64,000 nt of DNA from the NCBI GenBank assembly GCA_964036295.1, contig OZ038463.1, positions 13,724,069 through 13,788,068 of the forward strand. The letters run 5' to 3'. The position numbers and the translations under genes were made by a program. The stretch is from Plumapathes pennacea (taxonomy: Eukaryota > Cnidaria > Anthozoa > Antipatharia > Myriopathidae). The notes beneath the pieces are model-generated. The model searched no databases, was not told the DNA's origin, and was given only the letters and a program-made list of their open reading frames with translations. Of the stretch, positions 10,801 to 19,600 are shown piece by piece; positions within the stretch are counted from its first letter, which is position 1; each line of letters starts with the position of its first letter.

Positions 10801-11880
10801 CCTACGGCCTCGTTCAAATTTGTCAGTCCTCGGAATTTTTCTCATCCACGTATTTCCAAATTGGACAGCATGTAGTTCGGTTACATTTACTAATGTTGTG
10901 TAATACTCTTGTTCTCATTTCGTTTCTTCTTTCCATCAAGAGACACTTCATTGTGCTGTTTAACCCGCAAATGTAACTTGTGTTTTGTCCATCTATCAGT
11001 GGAAGAAAAAGTCGTCCCTGCGGAGAAAAGTCCTGCAAACCTTTTGGACACTTTGTTCCGTAAAACGAAAACCACGCCCTGCCTGTACTGGTTACCGCTG
11101 ACCAATGAAGAGGTGAGTGCTAGCTTGCGTGCTAATGCGCTATGATTGTCAACACTTCGCAGAGAACACACCAGAGGAGCTCTTTTGAGGCCCTTCTATA
11201 ACAAGTCTAAGTTGCGTTGGAAAAGTTTGATTCCGTAGCTATTCTTTCTGATTACACATTTCTTCCAATTATAGAAATTATGGGAATCTTGAAATTTTCT
11301 TGCATTTGCCTTGTGCAAAAATGAAACAAGAGTCGTAGCTTTAGATTTGCTATTAGGAAGAACGCTTATCGATGAATTGGACGATTCATTCAGCAGTTGT
11401 CTAACTTGCCAAATTGGCTTACCCTTTTACTCCCAAGAGTGATCAACTTTATTTTCTCCTTCAGTAGAAATATATTGTATAGTAAGGAGAACTTGGCTTT
11501 TAATACCTTGCTCAGATGAAAGCTGGTTAAACTATCAATTCTCGCCACGTCACTCACACATTTTTTCTTATAATGTTGGGAGAGTCTGTATTTCGAGCTT
11601 GGGAGTGAAAAGGTTAAAAAGCGCGGCATGAACAAGCCACTATTGTCTTCTCTAGATCGCTGCCAAAGAACAGGAACGCGAGGAACGAAGCAAAAACCGC
11701 GAGCAACAGCGACAGAAAGACGAAGAGGACAGAAAAGAAAGACAGCGACAACGGGAGAACGAAAGAGAGCGAGCACGAGAGAGACCCCGTGACAGAGTCA
11801 CACAACAAAGGTCCAGATCACCCCGACGGAGAGAATCAAGCCGAAGCAGGAGTCGGAGTCGAGGAGTGCGTCGACGATAA
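1298..11880 (+). CDS. ACIN1: Acinus (ACIN1) homologue, 3' eleven coding exons
   Basis: Acinus is a nuclear RNA-binding protein. With RNPS1 and SAP18 it forms the ASAP complex, which associates with the exon junction complex in splicing. Eleven exons (1298-1457, 1764-2158, 2561-3301, 3737-3785, 4081-4205, 4721-5009, 8507-8754, 9300-9407, 10393-10480, 11000-11112, 11656-11880) join in frame to 846 residues plus stop. In order they encode a Q-rich block (about residues 60-185), acidic E-rich segments, the basic KRRWGSS motif followed by ISTDSLK, an RRM (about 605-690, with [16 protein letters not shown] and [12 protein letters not shown]), the RSB motif ([14 protein letters not shown]; about 746-765) that in known Acinus proteins binds RNPS1, and an RE/RS-rich tail ending GVRRR. 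The order and motifs match animal Acinus closely. The 5' end, including any SAP domain, is outside the window. The identity is very likely; the first exon boundary is the least certain. Confidence 0.93.
1764..2158 (+). CDS. ACIN1: Acinus exon b, polyglutamine exon
   Basis: The acceptor TTATGCAG ends at 1763 and the donor GTAATG starts at 2159. After GSEHQRFFM the exon is almost entirely CAG/CAA with occasional CTA, AAG or CAC codons, then ends HPQ. The phase (1 in, 0 out) fits both neighbours. The CAG/CAA mix keeps glutamine while the other frames read poly-Asn, poly-Ser or poly-Val. Confidence 0.88.
1788..2150. repeat. Impure (CAG/CAA)n tract coding polyglutamine
   Basis: About 360 bp of CAG and CAA with a recurring CTA-CAA or CTA-CAG interruption every 4-6 codons. 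This gives runs of Q broken by single L or K residues, so the array has expanded in blocks as well as by single-codon slippage. Confidence 0.93.
2561..3301 (+). CDS. ACIN1: Acinus exon c, acidic low-complexity exon
   Basis: The acceptor TTCACCACAG ends at 2560 and the donor GTCTGT starts at 3302; both ends are phase 0. It encodes 247 residues: a proline-rich start, then E/S/D-rich sequence with a twice-repeated block around EGVPTPLEN and EGVSTPLEN, and a [15 protein letters not shown] segment. Confidence 0.88.
3425..3663. mobile_element. MITE family 2 copy (GGGCCCAGTTTTTC termini)
   Basis: A 239 bp element in the intron before 3737. It starts GGGCCCAGTTTTTCGAAAG and ends with the near-perfect inverse, with inner arms around CTAATCCAGGATTA. 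A second copy lies at 20928-21157 and a fragment at 9129-9165. It has no coding capacity. Confidence 0.85.
3737..3785 (+). CDS. ACIN1: Acinus exon d, 49-nt micro-exon
   Basis: Encodes [16 protein letters not shown] plus one base. The acceptor TTTTTAG ends at 3736 and the donor GTAAGT starts at 3786. Phase 0 in and 1 out joins it to exon e as ITKSSPQL. Confidence 0.85.
3850..4050. repeat. Dispersed repeat of unknown class, copy 1
   Basis: Contains TATGGCAACCCTGCCACA and later a GCCCCTGCAAACC...GGGGTCACCCC segment. These resemble 16265-16485 in PNP intron 1. Both copies lie a short way upstream of an exon. It could be a SINE or MITE relic; no clear termini were found. Confidence 0.5.
4081..4205 (+). 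CDS. ACIN1: Acinus exon e, KRRWGSS exon
   Basis: The acceptor TTCTTTCAG ends at 4080 and the donor GTACAC starts at 4206. It encodes the serine-rich segment, [13 protein letters not shown] and ISTDSLK, which parallel the RKRKWGSS and ITTESLK region of vertebrate Acinus. Confidence 0.9.
4721..5009 (+). CDS. ACIN1: Acinus exon f, ELIPG/acidic exon
   Basis: The acceptor TACTTTAG ends at 4720 and the donor GTGAGA starts at 5010. It begins ELIPGVQV, following SLK as in vertebrate Acinus (SLKSLIPE), and continues with acidic sequence. Phase 1 at its end matches exon g. Confidence 0.88.
5815..6350. repeat. Tandem array, 76-bp unit (degenerate flanks)
   Basis: The core has exact 76-bp spacing: ACAGGAC(A/G)G(T/C)CAGTCC recurs at 5931, 6007, 6083 and 6159. 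It is flanked by degenerate copies at about 5841 (90-bp spacing) and 6333. Units contain GCGGCCATGGCTTGCTGAAA and a run of A. The central copies are almost identical, so their amplification looks recent. Confidence 0.88.
6405..6592. repeat. Tandem array, 60-bp unit, three copies
   Basis: Three consecutive units begin TGCTCAGCCTTCAGAGATT and end with an ACAACAATA run, spaced about 60-61 bp. The array follows the 76-bp array within the same intron and shares no obvious sequence with it. Confidence 0.85.
8507..8754 (+). CDS. ACIN1: Acinus exon g, first half of the RRM
   Basis: The acceptor TTTCTAG ends at 8506 and the donor GTAGGG starts at 8755. It encodes an S/P/R-rich linker, then [20 protein letters not shown] and [13 protein letters not shown], the diagnostic Acinus RRM segment (vertebrate: [18 protein letters not shown]). 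Phase 1 in, phase 0 out. Confidence 0.95.
8801..9117. mobile_element. MITE family 3 copy (TTAAAGGAAAC termini)
   Basis: A 317 bp foldback element in an Acinus intron. The outer arms are TTAAAGGAAACCCC and GGGGTTTCCTTTAA; the inner arms contain TTGGCAATATAGTCTAAATT and its inverse. A related copy lies at about 17141-17420. Confidence 0.88.
9129..9165. mobile_element. Fragment of MITE family 2
   Basis: GGGCCGGTTGTTCAAAGCAC followed by GATTCGGCTAA matches one terminus of the elements at 3425 and 20928. Only one end is present. Confidence 0.65.
9300..9407 (+). CDS. ACIN1: Acinus exon h, second half of the RRM
   Basis: The acceptor ACTCACAG ends at 9299 and the donor GTACGT starts at 9408. It encodes [20 protein letters not shown]...SVDFADEDD, matching vertebrate Acinus [20 protein letters not shown]. 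Both ends are phase 0. Confidence 0.95.
9433..9468. repeat. (CAGA)n microsatellite
   Basis: About nine CAGA units, with CGGA interruptions, lie 25 bp after the donor of exon h. Confidence 0.9.
9890..10260. mobile_element. Foldback element, long inverted repeat
   Basis: Arms at about 10098-10165 and 10170-10240 are inverse copies, containing ACACGGCGGC, GAAGATATGGATTTTATTTT and CAATATTTTAC. They meet at a short centre, CTCGCGAAGCGCTCGTTCG. Its layout resembles the foldback at 56645-57000. No coding capacity. Confidence 0.75.
10296..10363. mobile_element. Short palindromic element with CCGGAATAGGAATAG core
   Basis: GCGTTCTTTTGG and CCAAAAGAACGC flank the core CTATTCCGGAATAGGAATAG. The same core lies in the terminus of the element at 42249-42446, so this is a short relative or a deletion derivative. 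Confidence 0.6.
10393..10480 (+). CDS. ACIN1: Acinus exon i, linker exon
   Basis: The acceptor TTCGTCAG ends at 10392 and the donor GTTAGT starts at 10481. It encodes [16 protein letters not shown] and an acidic/proline linker. Phase 0 in and phase 1 out fits both neighbours. The linker is poorly conserved; the exon is accepted on splice sites and phase. Confidence 0.75.
10732..10872. mobile_element. Foldback MITE (CTACATGCTGTCC arms)
   Basis: The left arm CTACATGCTGTCCAATTTGG at about 10735 and its inverse at 10853-10872 enclose a second inverted pair around CGGCCTACGGCCTCG. Noncoding, inside an Acinus intron. Confidence 0.8.
11000..11112 (+). CDS. ACIN1: Acinus exon j, RSB-motif exon
   Basis: The acceptor CTATCAG ends at 10999 and the donor GTGAGT starts at 11113. 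It encodes [20 protein letters not shown], the RSB motif that in Acinus, and in the related Pinin, contacts RNPS1. The core P-C-x-Y-W-L-P is intact. Confidence 0.94.
11419..11617. mobile_element. piggyBac-like MITE, copy 1
   Basis: Termini TTACCCTTTTACTCCCAAG and CTTGGGAGTGAAAAGGTTAA. The family (also 19932, 20494, 36100, 40060, 41205, 46925, 52077) has TTAA targets and CCC/GGG outer bases. This copy is in the last Acinus intron, 39 bp before the final exon. Confidence 0.85.
11656..11880 (+). CDS. ACIN1: Acinus exon k, RE/RS-rich C-terminal exon
   Basis: The acceptor TTCTCTAG ends at 11655 and the stop TAA is at 11878-11880. It encodes 74 residues rich in R, E and Q ([14 protein letters not shown]), then [18 protein letters not shown] and VRRR, like the charged tail of vertebrate Acinus. 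Confidence 0.93.
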   Translation: MAAKEQEREERSKNREQQRQKDEEDRKERQRQRENERERARERPRDRVTQQRSRSPRRRESSRSRSRSRGVRRR

Positions 11881-12726
11881 GACAAACTGGCGTGACCCAA
11901 AGCCTGTAACGCAAGACCCGGAGCTGTGTCACGCTGTGTGCGTGACGCATTTAACTTTTAGACACAATCGTCTTTGGAACTGATGTCGCAACAAATGTCG
12001 TTGAAGCCATCAAACCTCGTCCAAATTCCAAAACGGCGACGGCAACGTCTGGAAACATGATTTTTCTGCGTAATACTTGTCAACTTTTCTGAAAATGCCC
12101 ATTCTGTTACACTAAAAACGTTTCTTGGCTGAAACCAGCAACTTTCGTCTCAGTAGCCACACTTTCCTTGTGAAATGCGAAAAAGGAACCCTCTGTTTCA
12201 CACACTGCCCCTCACTGAACTTACGGTTTTCTCGATGCCGCCATTGCCGTTTCCATCCACGTTTGTTTTGTTTAGTTTGTACTGTACCAAGATGGGCGGT
12301 GTTTAGCTAAAATTCAGAGTTTTATGGGCGATGCTAAAGACCCTTAAATGAAGTTTTACTGATTTTTTAAAGTGATACACGGGGCCGGATTGTGAGACCT
12401 CACATTTTTACTACAGTCAGCAACGGCCTGTGTCGCACACGGTGCCGCCATCTTGGATTCAAAGCGAGGCTAACCTGGTACAAAATTCGCATGGAACAGA
12501 GTTTACTATCGCTCTAAAGTACCAATGCGTCCTCAGAGGAGATGCACATGTTTCATTTGGGGACTTGGCACAAATTTCCAAGGTAACGTTATCAGTTTTG
12601 CGTGGTCAGCCTCGTTTTGAAGCTCGTGTTCAGTTCGGATGCGACACAGGCTGGCAAGAAGCAGTGTATTGAGTAAAAATTCCTCCGGCCCGCTCTCCCC
12701 TCCCACGTGTTGACGAGTTAAATAAA
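11881..12726 (+). other. Putative Acinus 3' UTR
   Basis: Noncoding sequence after the stop, ending at the first good poly(A) signal at 12721. Short open frames inside resemble nothing known. Confidence 0.5.
12721..12726 (+). terminator. AATAAA poly(A) signal, Acinus candidate
   Basis: AATAAA about 840 nt after the Acinus stop codon, followed by a GT-rich stretch (TTGTGTTGTATTC, near 12772). It is the first canonical hexamer on this strand after the stop. Confidence 0.45.
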
Positions 12727-13583
12727 CTTGTTGGGAAGACTTAAAACTCGTGAAGCTTTGCTGTAAATACATTTGTGTTGTATTCTTGGCTCAGGAAGTA
12801 TTTATAGTTTTACCTGTAATCATCTGAACAGCTTTGAGAAGTTTGAAAACAGCCACCGGCCGTCGAGTTTGGGTATTGGTCGAGTTTTGTTGATTTTAGA
12901 TGGGCATGTGACGCACTTTTCTCAAAACCCTTGCCCGATTTCAGATCAAATATACACTTTTCCACACCCTATTTGAACCTTATTGCAAACCAAACCAAAA
13001 AAAAAAAAAAAAAAGGAATTACCACTATTCTAGAGCAGAAAGACGAATCTATAAAAATACATTGCCACTATCCCATATTGCCATGTACGACTTGATTCCA
13101 ACTGCGACCTAAAATCTCCCCGAAAATACAAAATTCCCTCCAAACTTTACTAAATAGGTAGATTTCTTGGCTGTTTGGGGTGGGTTTGCTTTCGTCTCGG
13201 TGGAATTACTAGGAATAGTTTGATTACTTTATTTTCTCCTATTCAAGGAGGTTTGGAGGGAATTTTGTATTTTCGGGGGGATTTTAGAAGAGCGCTCTCT
13301 CATAAGAGACAACTGACTCTGATTAATCGCCGTGACAAATTACGCAAAGTTCGAAGCAACTTCGGAACGTGCACCAGGCAAGCCTTTGGGGAGTACTGCT
13401 AATCCTGTGCAATCTTCAGCTGTACATCCCATGGGAGATGGTTGGAGGTGCCTCGATGTGAAGCCTGTAATAATAAACAACATCTTGAACTTCTTGAACC
13501 AATCACGAAGCTTTGTTTGACAATGAGATCAATAATCTACTGTCTTTGGTTTCACAGGTTCTCCAGTTTCACTCTCTTTCGAC
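12727..13583. other. Acinus-PNP intergenic region
   Basis: Holds a poly-A run at 12996-13014 and an inverted-repeat element at 13111-13286. The rest has no recognisable gene. The PNP promoter and 5' UTR should lie in its right half; a possible acceptor, TTTCACAG, sits 26 bp before the PNP start codon, so the leader may be spliced. Confidence 0.5.
13111..13286. mobile_element. Foldback MITE near PNP 5' end
   Basis: AAAATCTCCCCGAAAATACA followed by AAATTCCCTCCAAAC (13111-13146) is the inverse of 13251-13285. The loop is about 105 bp. It lies about 300 bp upstream of the PNP start codon. Confidence 0.82.
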
Positions 13584-13624
13584 ATGGCTGGATCTCTTCC
13601 CGTGGGTCAAGTCTGTGGATCGCA
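13584..13624 (+). CDS. PNP: PNP exon 1, 41-nt start exon
   Basis: Encodes [13 protein letters not shown] plus two bases; donor GTGAGT at 13625. Joining to 16594 restores CAG (Q) and the frame of exon 2. The start context, GACATGG, is good. It is the only upstream ATG exon I found with the right phase. Confidence 0.78.
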
Positions 13625-16600
13625 GTGAGTATTGAAACATTTGCATTCGATTCATTACATCCGCCGCTTATTGCTCGGAAGATCAGAGAATGGAGCTGTT
13701 AAACTGCAGAATACAACGCATCTTATTAATGTAGATAACAATGAAACCTTTTGTCTTTTCGAAGGGGCAGCTTTTATAATTGCGGTCTATTCATAAGATT
13801 GAACTTCAACGGACGCTGTAATATCAAACGATTTGACGGTTTTGGCTCGCCTCCGCGCCACCCAGCTTTGATCTTTGTTGACCTCTCAAGGGCGATTTGC
13901 CTTGCAAGGACATCAGCCTCGTGCACTGCATGTTGTGCGACTTGTAATGTTCTTTCTCCCAGAAATAAATAGTTGATAGTCACAGACAGTTCGTCTGACC
14001 ATTTGGGTGAGGGTAAATTTGCAAATATCGCATAACATTCCCTGTAATGACGCGATCAAGTTGTTCGACGGTGTGGAGCATGGTGCGAGCCCTGCCCCAT
14101 CCCCACCCCCGAGCGTGTATTTGCTGGCGGTCCCGTATTTATGTTTTACAAACCACGGAGGAGCTGGTCGAAGTTGTCTTGCAGTAAATTACAATCTTGA
14201 ATCATGGCATGCGATATGACTCAAAGGTAATTCGATTTTTGAAGGACTCTTTGTAAGTTTGTACTTTGGGTAGCTGTTGTAGAGTGATTTCCGACTCGAT
14301 CGTTCTACGATATCAGCTGGCTGGCCGGCGTCCCTTTATTTAAACACCCTGTTTCTGATTCACAGCACATTGCTCTTGTTAGAACTGTGAATCGATTTTT
14401 GGAAAGTGTAGTATTGTACAGTGTCAAACGCATTCAACTCTCTCGATCGAATTTTCGAAGTAGGTGACACGTTTGTTGTTTGGACTGCCCGTATATATCA
14501 TCGTTTGTTTCATGCCTCATTGATGTGCTTTTTCTGTCTCAAATCTGGAGGTCTTTGTATGATTAAGTCTGGGTTTATGTAACATGAAAATTTCTTTACC
14601 TGTTGGTTTTATAGGCTCGACAAATTTTGTTCGTTTTGTTAAAACTCGGATTAAAATTCTTTCCCTTATTGATCGAATTATAGAATTTATGCAAATCATT
14701 TACATAATATATAGTCGGTTTGTGTACAATTGGATACGGTAACATCTGTTACCATACAAGTTTGTGGCTGGTTTGCACCCATGGATATAGTAATGCCTAT
14801 TTGCTCTTATGGTCAATGTTGAAAATAGTTTAGAAAACAGTGTGAATATAATCTGGTTGCACAATATGCTGTACGTGGTTTTGAATTAACATTGCATTTA
14901 TTTCATTTTCATATTGGCTTGTGACCAAGTTTGCATCCATAGTAATAACACTGGTGAAGTATTTGGTAAAGCAGGCTTAGTTTAAGGGATGATAACTAGA
15001 ATCTTTAATTTGTTTTAAAAAATGCCTTTTGGTATTCTAAATAATTGTTTTTCTTTACTTTCTGATCTGTGTACGAAGAGATATGTCATCCTGTTAAAAA
15101 ATCAGCTTCAGTTTCAAAGAGAAAGAGAGGGAGAGAGAGGGGGTTGATTGACATAATTTTATTTGCACCTGCCAATGTAGGGTGTAGGGTGCCATATATC
15201 CTGCCAACAAATTCAAGTTTGCATAATATTATTTCTTTCTGCGTTAAACACTTTCTGTTTTTCAACTTTAACACAAATAACTTGTTTGTGACTCAAGGAT
15301 ATGCGTAGCATATCTGGGAGTCATTGTTGTCTACAATCTGTCACTCACTCACTCACTCGGTGTGTTAGCCTTTTGGCGCGGTTGCTAAGTCACTACGTGT
15401 CTCACCATGGCGGTGGATGGCTGAATGTTTGTCAAGTTAGATCAGTTCTATTCTGCTTTGAGCTGCCACCAAGTTTAACAGAGCCTCAACAAAACTTGTG
15501 ATTAAGACTGCCACAGCTGTAGCTGCACTCATCCGAAGCTCTACTCACAGTAAAAGCAGACAGATATTAATTAGCAACTGTAAATGATATCATCTTCAGG
15601 CATAACCGTTGCCCTGATCAATGAGATGACTAGCGTGCTTTGATGTCGGGCCAATGTTGGTGTAAACTGTAATGTAGCAGCGTCGCCGCCTTCGGGTAGT
15701 CACGTTCATCAAGTCGCAATACTTCCATATACAGATTTCAATGCAAAAATTTATGAAAGTTAACCTTTGTCCGAATAGATGTGTTGTACGTCGCCTGGCC
15801 AAGAAATACACACAGTGGTCCACCCGGCTGCTTCTTTTCTACGGCTTCCGAGTGCTACAAATCATAAAACTAAAACTAAACAATGACATGAAATCCGATT
15901 CATTTGTTAGTACTGCCTTTGTAGTCAAGGTATTCGTTGCACATACGTATTTCACTTTGAAAGTCCCAGTGGACATGAAAAAAAGTTCAAAAGAGCGGGG
16001 TTTCAAAATAACCTAGCTAGTCAAGCTAATTCAAGGAGATTCGGCTTGACTTCGAAGTAACAGAGTTTAAAATAGTGGGGTTCTACCGTATTTGCTTGCA
16101 ACAAGTTCTTTTCTTTTAGTTCTTTTTTTCTTAGCCCAGCCTTTAGTTCTAAAGTTATATGGAGATTACAAGCAATGGTCTGGTGTTTGGGTTAAACTCA
16201 TCGTCATGCAAGAATGAGGTTGGTGGTATAGGCGAGGGAGGTGCCAAAGTGCCATATCTGAGAGATCAAGGAGGTATCCATGGCAACCCTGGCACAGCCC
16301 ACCACCAGACACTCATAACACTGATATAATCAGTGGAAATCTATGTAATACAGCAACTACAGGGGAGAGGTGGGAGGGGCTTAAAGTTTAAGTCCTACAG
16401 CAAGTAACAGTAACTGCATGCTGAGCAAGCAAAATGACTGCCCCTGCAAGCCCTAGGGGCACCCCAGTGTGTGGGGGTGACTTCTGGTTTTGATTGTCTC
16501 AAGGTTAACTTTGCCTAAATTACAGCTTGTGGCAATAGATGTATTTGTTGCTTTTTTTTGTTTTGTTTGTTTGTTTGTTTGTTTTTTTGCCAGGTTTGAA

Positions 16601-19600
16601 TTTTCACATCGTCATGAAAGTATTGAAGAGATCTGTCAAAATCTGGTGAATCAAACCAAGCACCGCCCAAGCATTGGAATTATTTGTGGTAGTGGTTTGG
16701 CAGCACTTGGAGATAGCCTTGAAGACAAGGATGTATTCCCTTATGAAAAGATCAAGGGCTTTCCTGTTAGTAGTGGTAAGTGTGATATAAAGAGGTTATT
16801 ACGCGGGAAGGAGTGCAATACGGTGGATATAATACAGCCATATTGCACGACTTCTCCTGTAATAAATTGTTTATTATACAAAAAACAAAGCAGGGCAAAC
16901 GATCTTGCCGCGTGCAAAATGGAACAAAAAATGATGTGTTCATAAACTTTACTTGTGAAATTGATCGTGTCAACTATAATAAAACAGTTGATCTGGTTCT
17001 TGATGAGTGCAATATGCTTGCATCTTTGCACTCGTTTTGGCCTTTATTTGCACTACAAAATGTTAAGTCATGTAATAAAATGCCATTTGTATGATAATTA
17101 TAATGCAGGAATATTGCTTATAGAGAAGTTTTTAGATGGCTGTTAAAGAAAACCCAGTGTGTTGGGAAGTTGCCTTTAAATTATTGGCAATATAGTCTAA
17201 ATTAAAAAATTGTGTTAAAAAAAAAACAGAACGCTATCTTAGTTTATAAAATAATTATATTGTACACTAGAAATCCAATACAAAGCAACCACCATATTAC
17301 TTCTTAATATTTCAAATTGTCCAATTAAGGATTAATTGGACAGTTTTAAAAAAATACAATTACTGTATAAACATGCCCAACAACAGTGTGACCTCTGGAG
17401 ACAGAATGGAGTTAAAATGAAACAAAACAAAGTAACATAATTATTAATTCAGTCAATTTATGAGAAAGATGTGCAGTATTGTTGATACTATAATGGTCCC
17501 AGCACTGAGAAACTTTTGTTGTGACTATATGGCAGTTCGTGGACATGCAGGGCAGCTTGTGTTTGGAACAATGAAAGGCAAGACAGTAGTGATGATGCAA
17601 GGCCGTAGTCATCTGTATGAGGGCTACACACCTGGTCAGGTAAACAGAGATCAATACACCCCAAAACCCCAATCCCCCCTCCCCACACAATATGCTCCAG
17701 TTCTGCACAGGCTTTTAATGTAAATGGGCCTGTGCTTATACAACTTTGAAGTCAAAGCGGGCTTCTAACTCTATTAAGGTCTTCCATTTTGTTGCTGGTG
17801 TGTGAGAGTTTGCTTGGCATACTTTGTAAAGTGGCAAGAATGGACTTATGTGTAAAGAAAGTGGAGGAGGGCTTTTAACTGGGAGGGGATTTCTGTTGGC
17901 ATACTGATGGGCTTATGATGGTAGGGTGCTGGGACTTTATAGTGTTAGCCATGCCAAGCATAAAACAAATGTATGGGTATAGGAGTGGTCTGACTTTACT
18001 GTGTATCTGCATAGCCACTCCATCTGTAAGCCACTTTCACAGTCATGCGCAGTTCACAAAGCACAGATTTTCTGGCGGGCCACCTGACGATAAAACGTGG
18101 TGTGCAGAGTGTATAACTTATTCTGTGGTTCTGATGCAATTATATATAGACGCAAAACCAAGCTTAGCAGAGAGATTTACTCGACAGGCACCCGCTTATG
18201 TGGGCAGTAAAATGTGCTATTTTCTACAGTGCATGGTTGTGAAAGTGGCTTATTGCTTCAAAAGATCAGGGGTGAGTGGTGGTCTAGCTTCACTGGCAAC
18301 TACAGAATTAACCCCGCATCTATTGTAACAGATTTCAGAGTGCTTTGTAGAACAATGAAAAAGACAAATTGTTTCATTGTCGTGTGCACATCCTCGCATC
18401 CGTTTTAGGGTACTGTACACTGTGTAATAACATGCTTACAATAATTTCTGCATTCTGATTGGCTAAGCGCACGTCAATTTATGCCAAACAGTGCAAAAAT
18501 GTGTAATCAACAGTGCAGAAATGTGTAATTAACACTGCAGAAATGTGAAATTAAGAGTGCAGAAATTTGAAATTTAGAGTTGTCGACAGCTGGCGCGCGT
18601 ATTTGCGGCAAAGCCAGACAAAACAGAAAGCGCGTTTTTATTCCTCGGGACGATTCCGATTCTGTTTACGAGAAAACAAAGTTCTTGAGACACTTGTGAA
18701 TTGTAACGAAATTATGAAAAAAAAAAAAAAAATGCGCAACGTAAATATTGTATGCATGTTATTAACAAGTAATCACATGATTTTTCGTGCAACTGTAGAA
18801 TAAATTAGCACTCGTAAAGTTTTCGAAGACCACAAATTGTACTTGCGCGGCGCTCGTGCAATTTTGGGGTCTTTGAAGTTTACTTGTGCTCATTTATTCC
18901 AAATTGCACTTAAAATCATGCGATTACCTATACTAATTACGCCTTGATATCCGTTGCAGGTCACGGTGCCTGTGCGTGTGATGGCGGCACTTGGGATCAA
19001 GACTCTCATTGTCACAAATGCTGCTGGCAGCCTGAACCAAGACTGGAATGTTGGGGACGTAATGGTTATTTTGGATCACATCAACCTTGCTGGTCTTGCA
19101 GGGGAAAGTCCTCTGCGTGGACCTAATGATGAGAGGTACCGTAGAAATTTGACGTTGCATCCTGTATCAGTCCATTGTTAGCGCCCGGGCTAGCACCATC
19201 GGGGGGGGGGGGGGGGGGGGGGGGGGGGTAATAGGGTATCGATTTTAGCATTTTAGTCTGAAATAGGGTCGGAGATTTTGATATTTGGTCTGAAATAGGG
19301 TCGAAAAGTGCACATTTTGGTCTGAAATAGGGTTGGAAATCGCAAATTTTGATCTGAAATAGGGTAAGGGTTTTCAGTCCCGGGCGGCACACTCCCACCC
19401 AAAATTTTGAGAAGTACCCCCTCCCCGGAGCACCATTCAGATTTAAGGCTGGTTCACAGAAGCAAGCGCAAACACAAGCACAAGCGACCGGTTCTCACGG
19501 TAAAATCTGTAAAGCAAGCGCAAGAGAATGGAAAATAATTTCTATTTCAAAAAAAGAAGTGCCTTTTCCCAAGGTCCAGAAACTAATTAAGGGCCTATTC

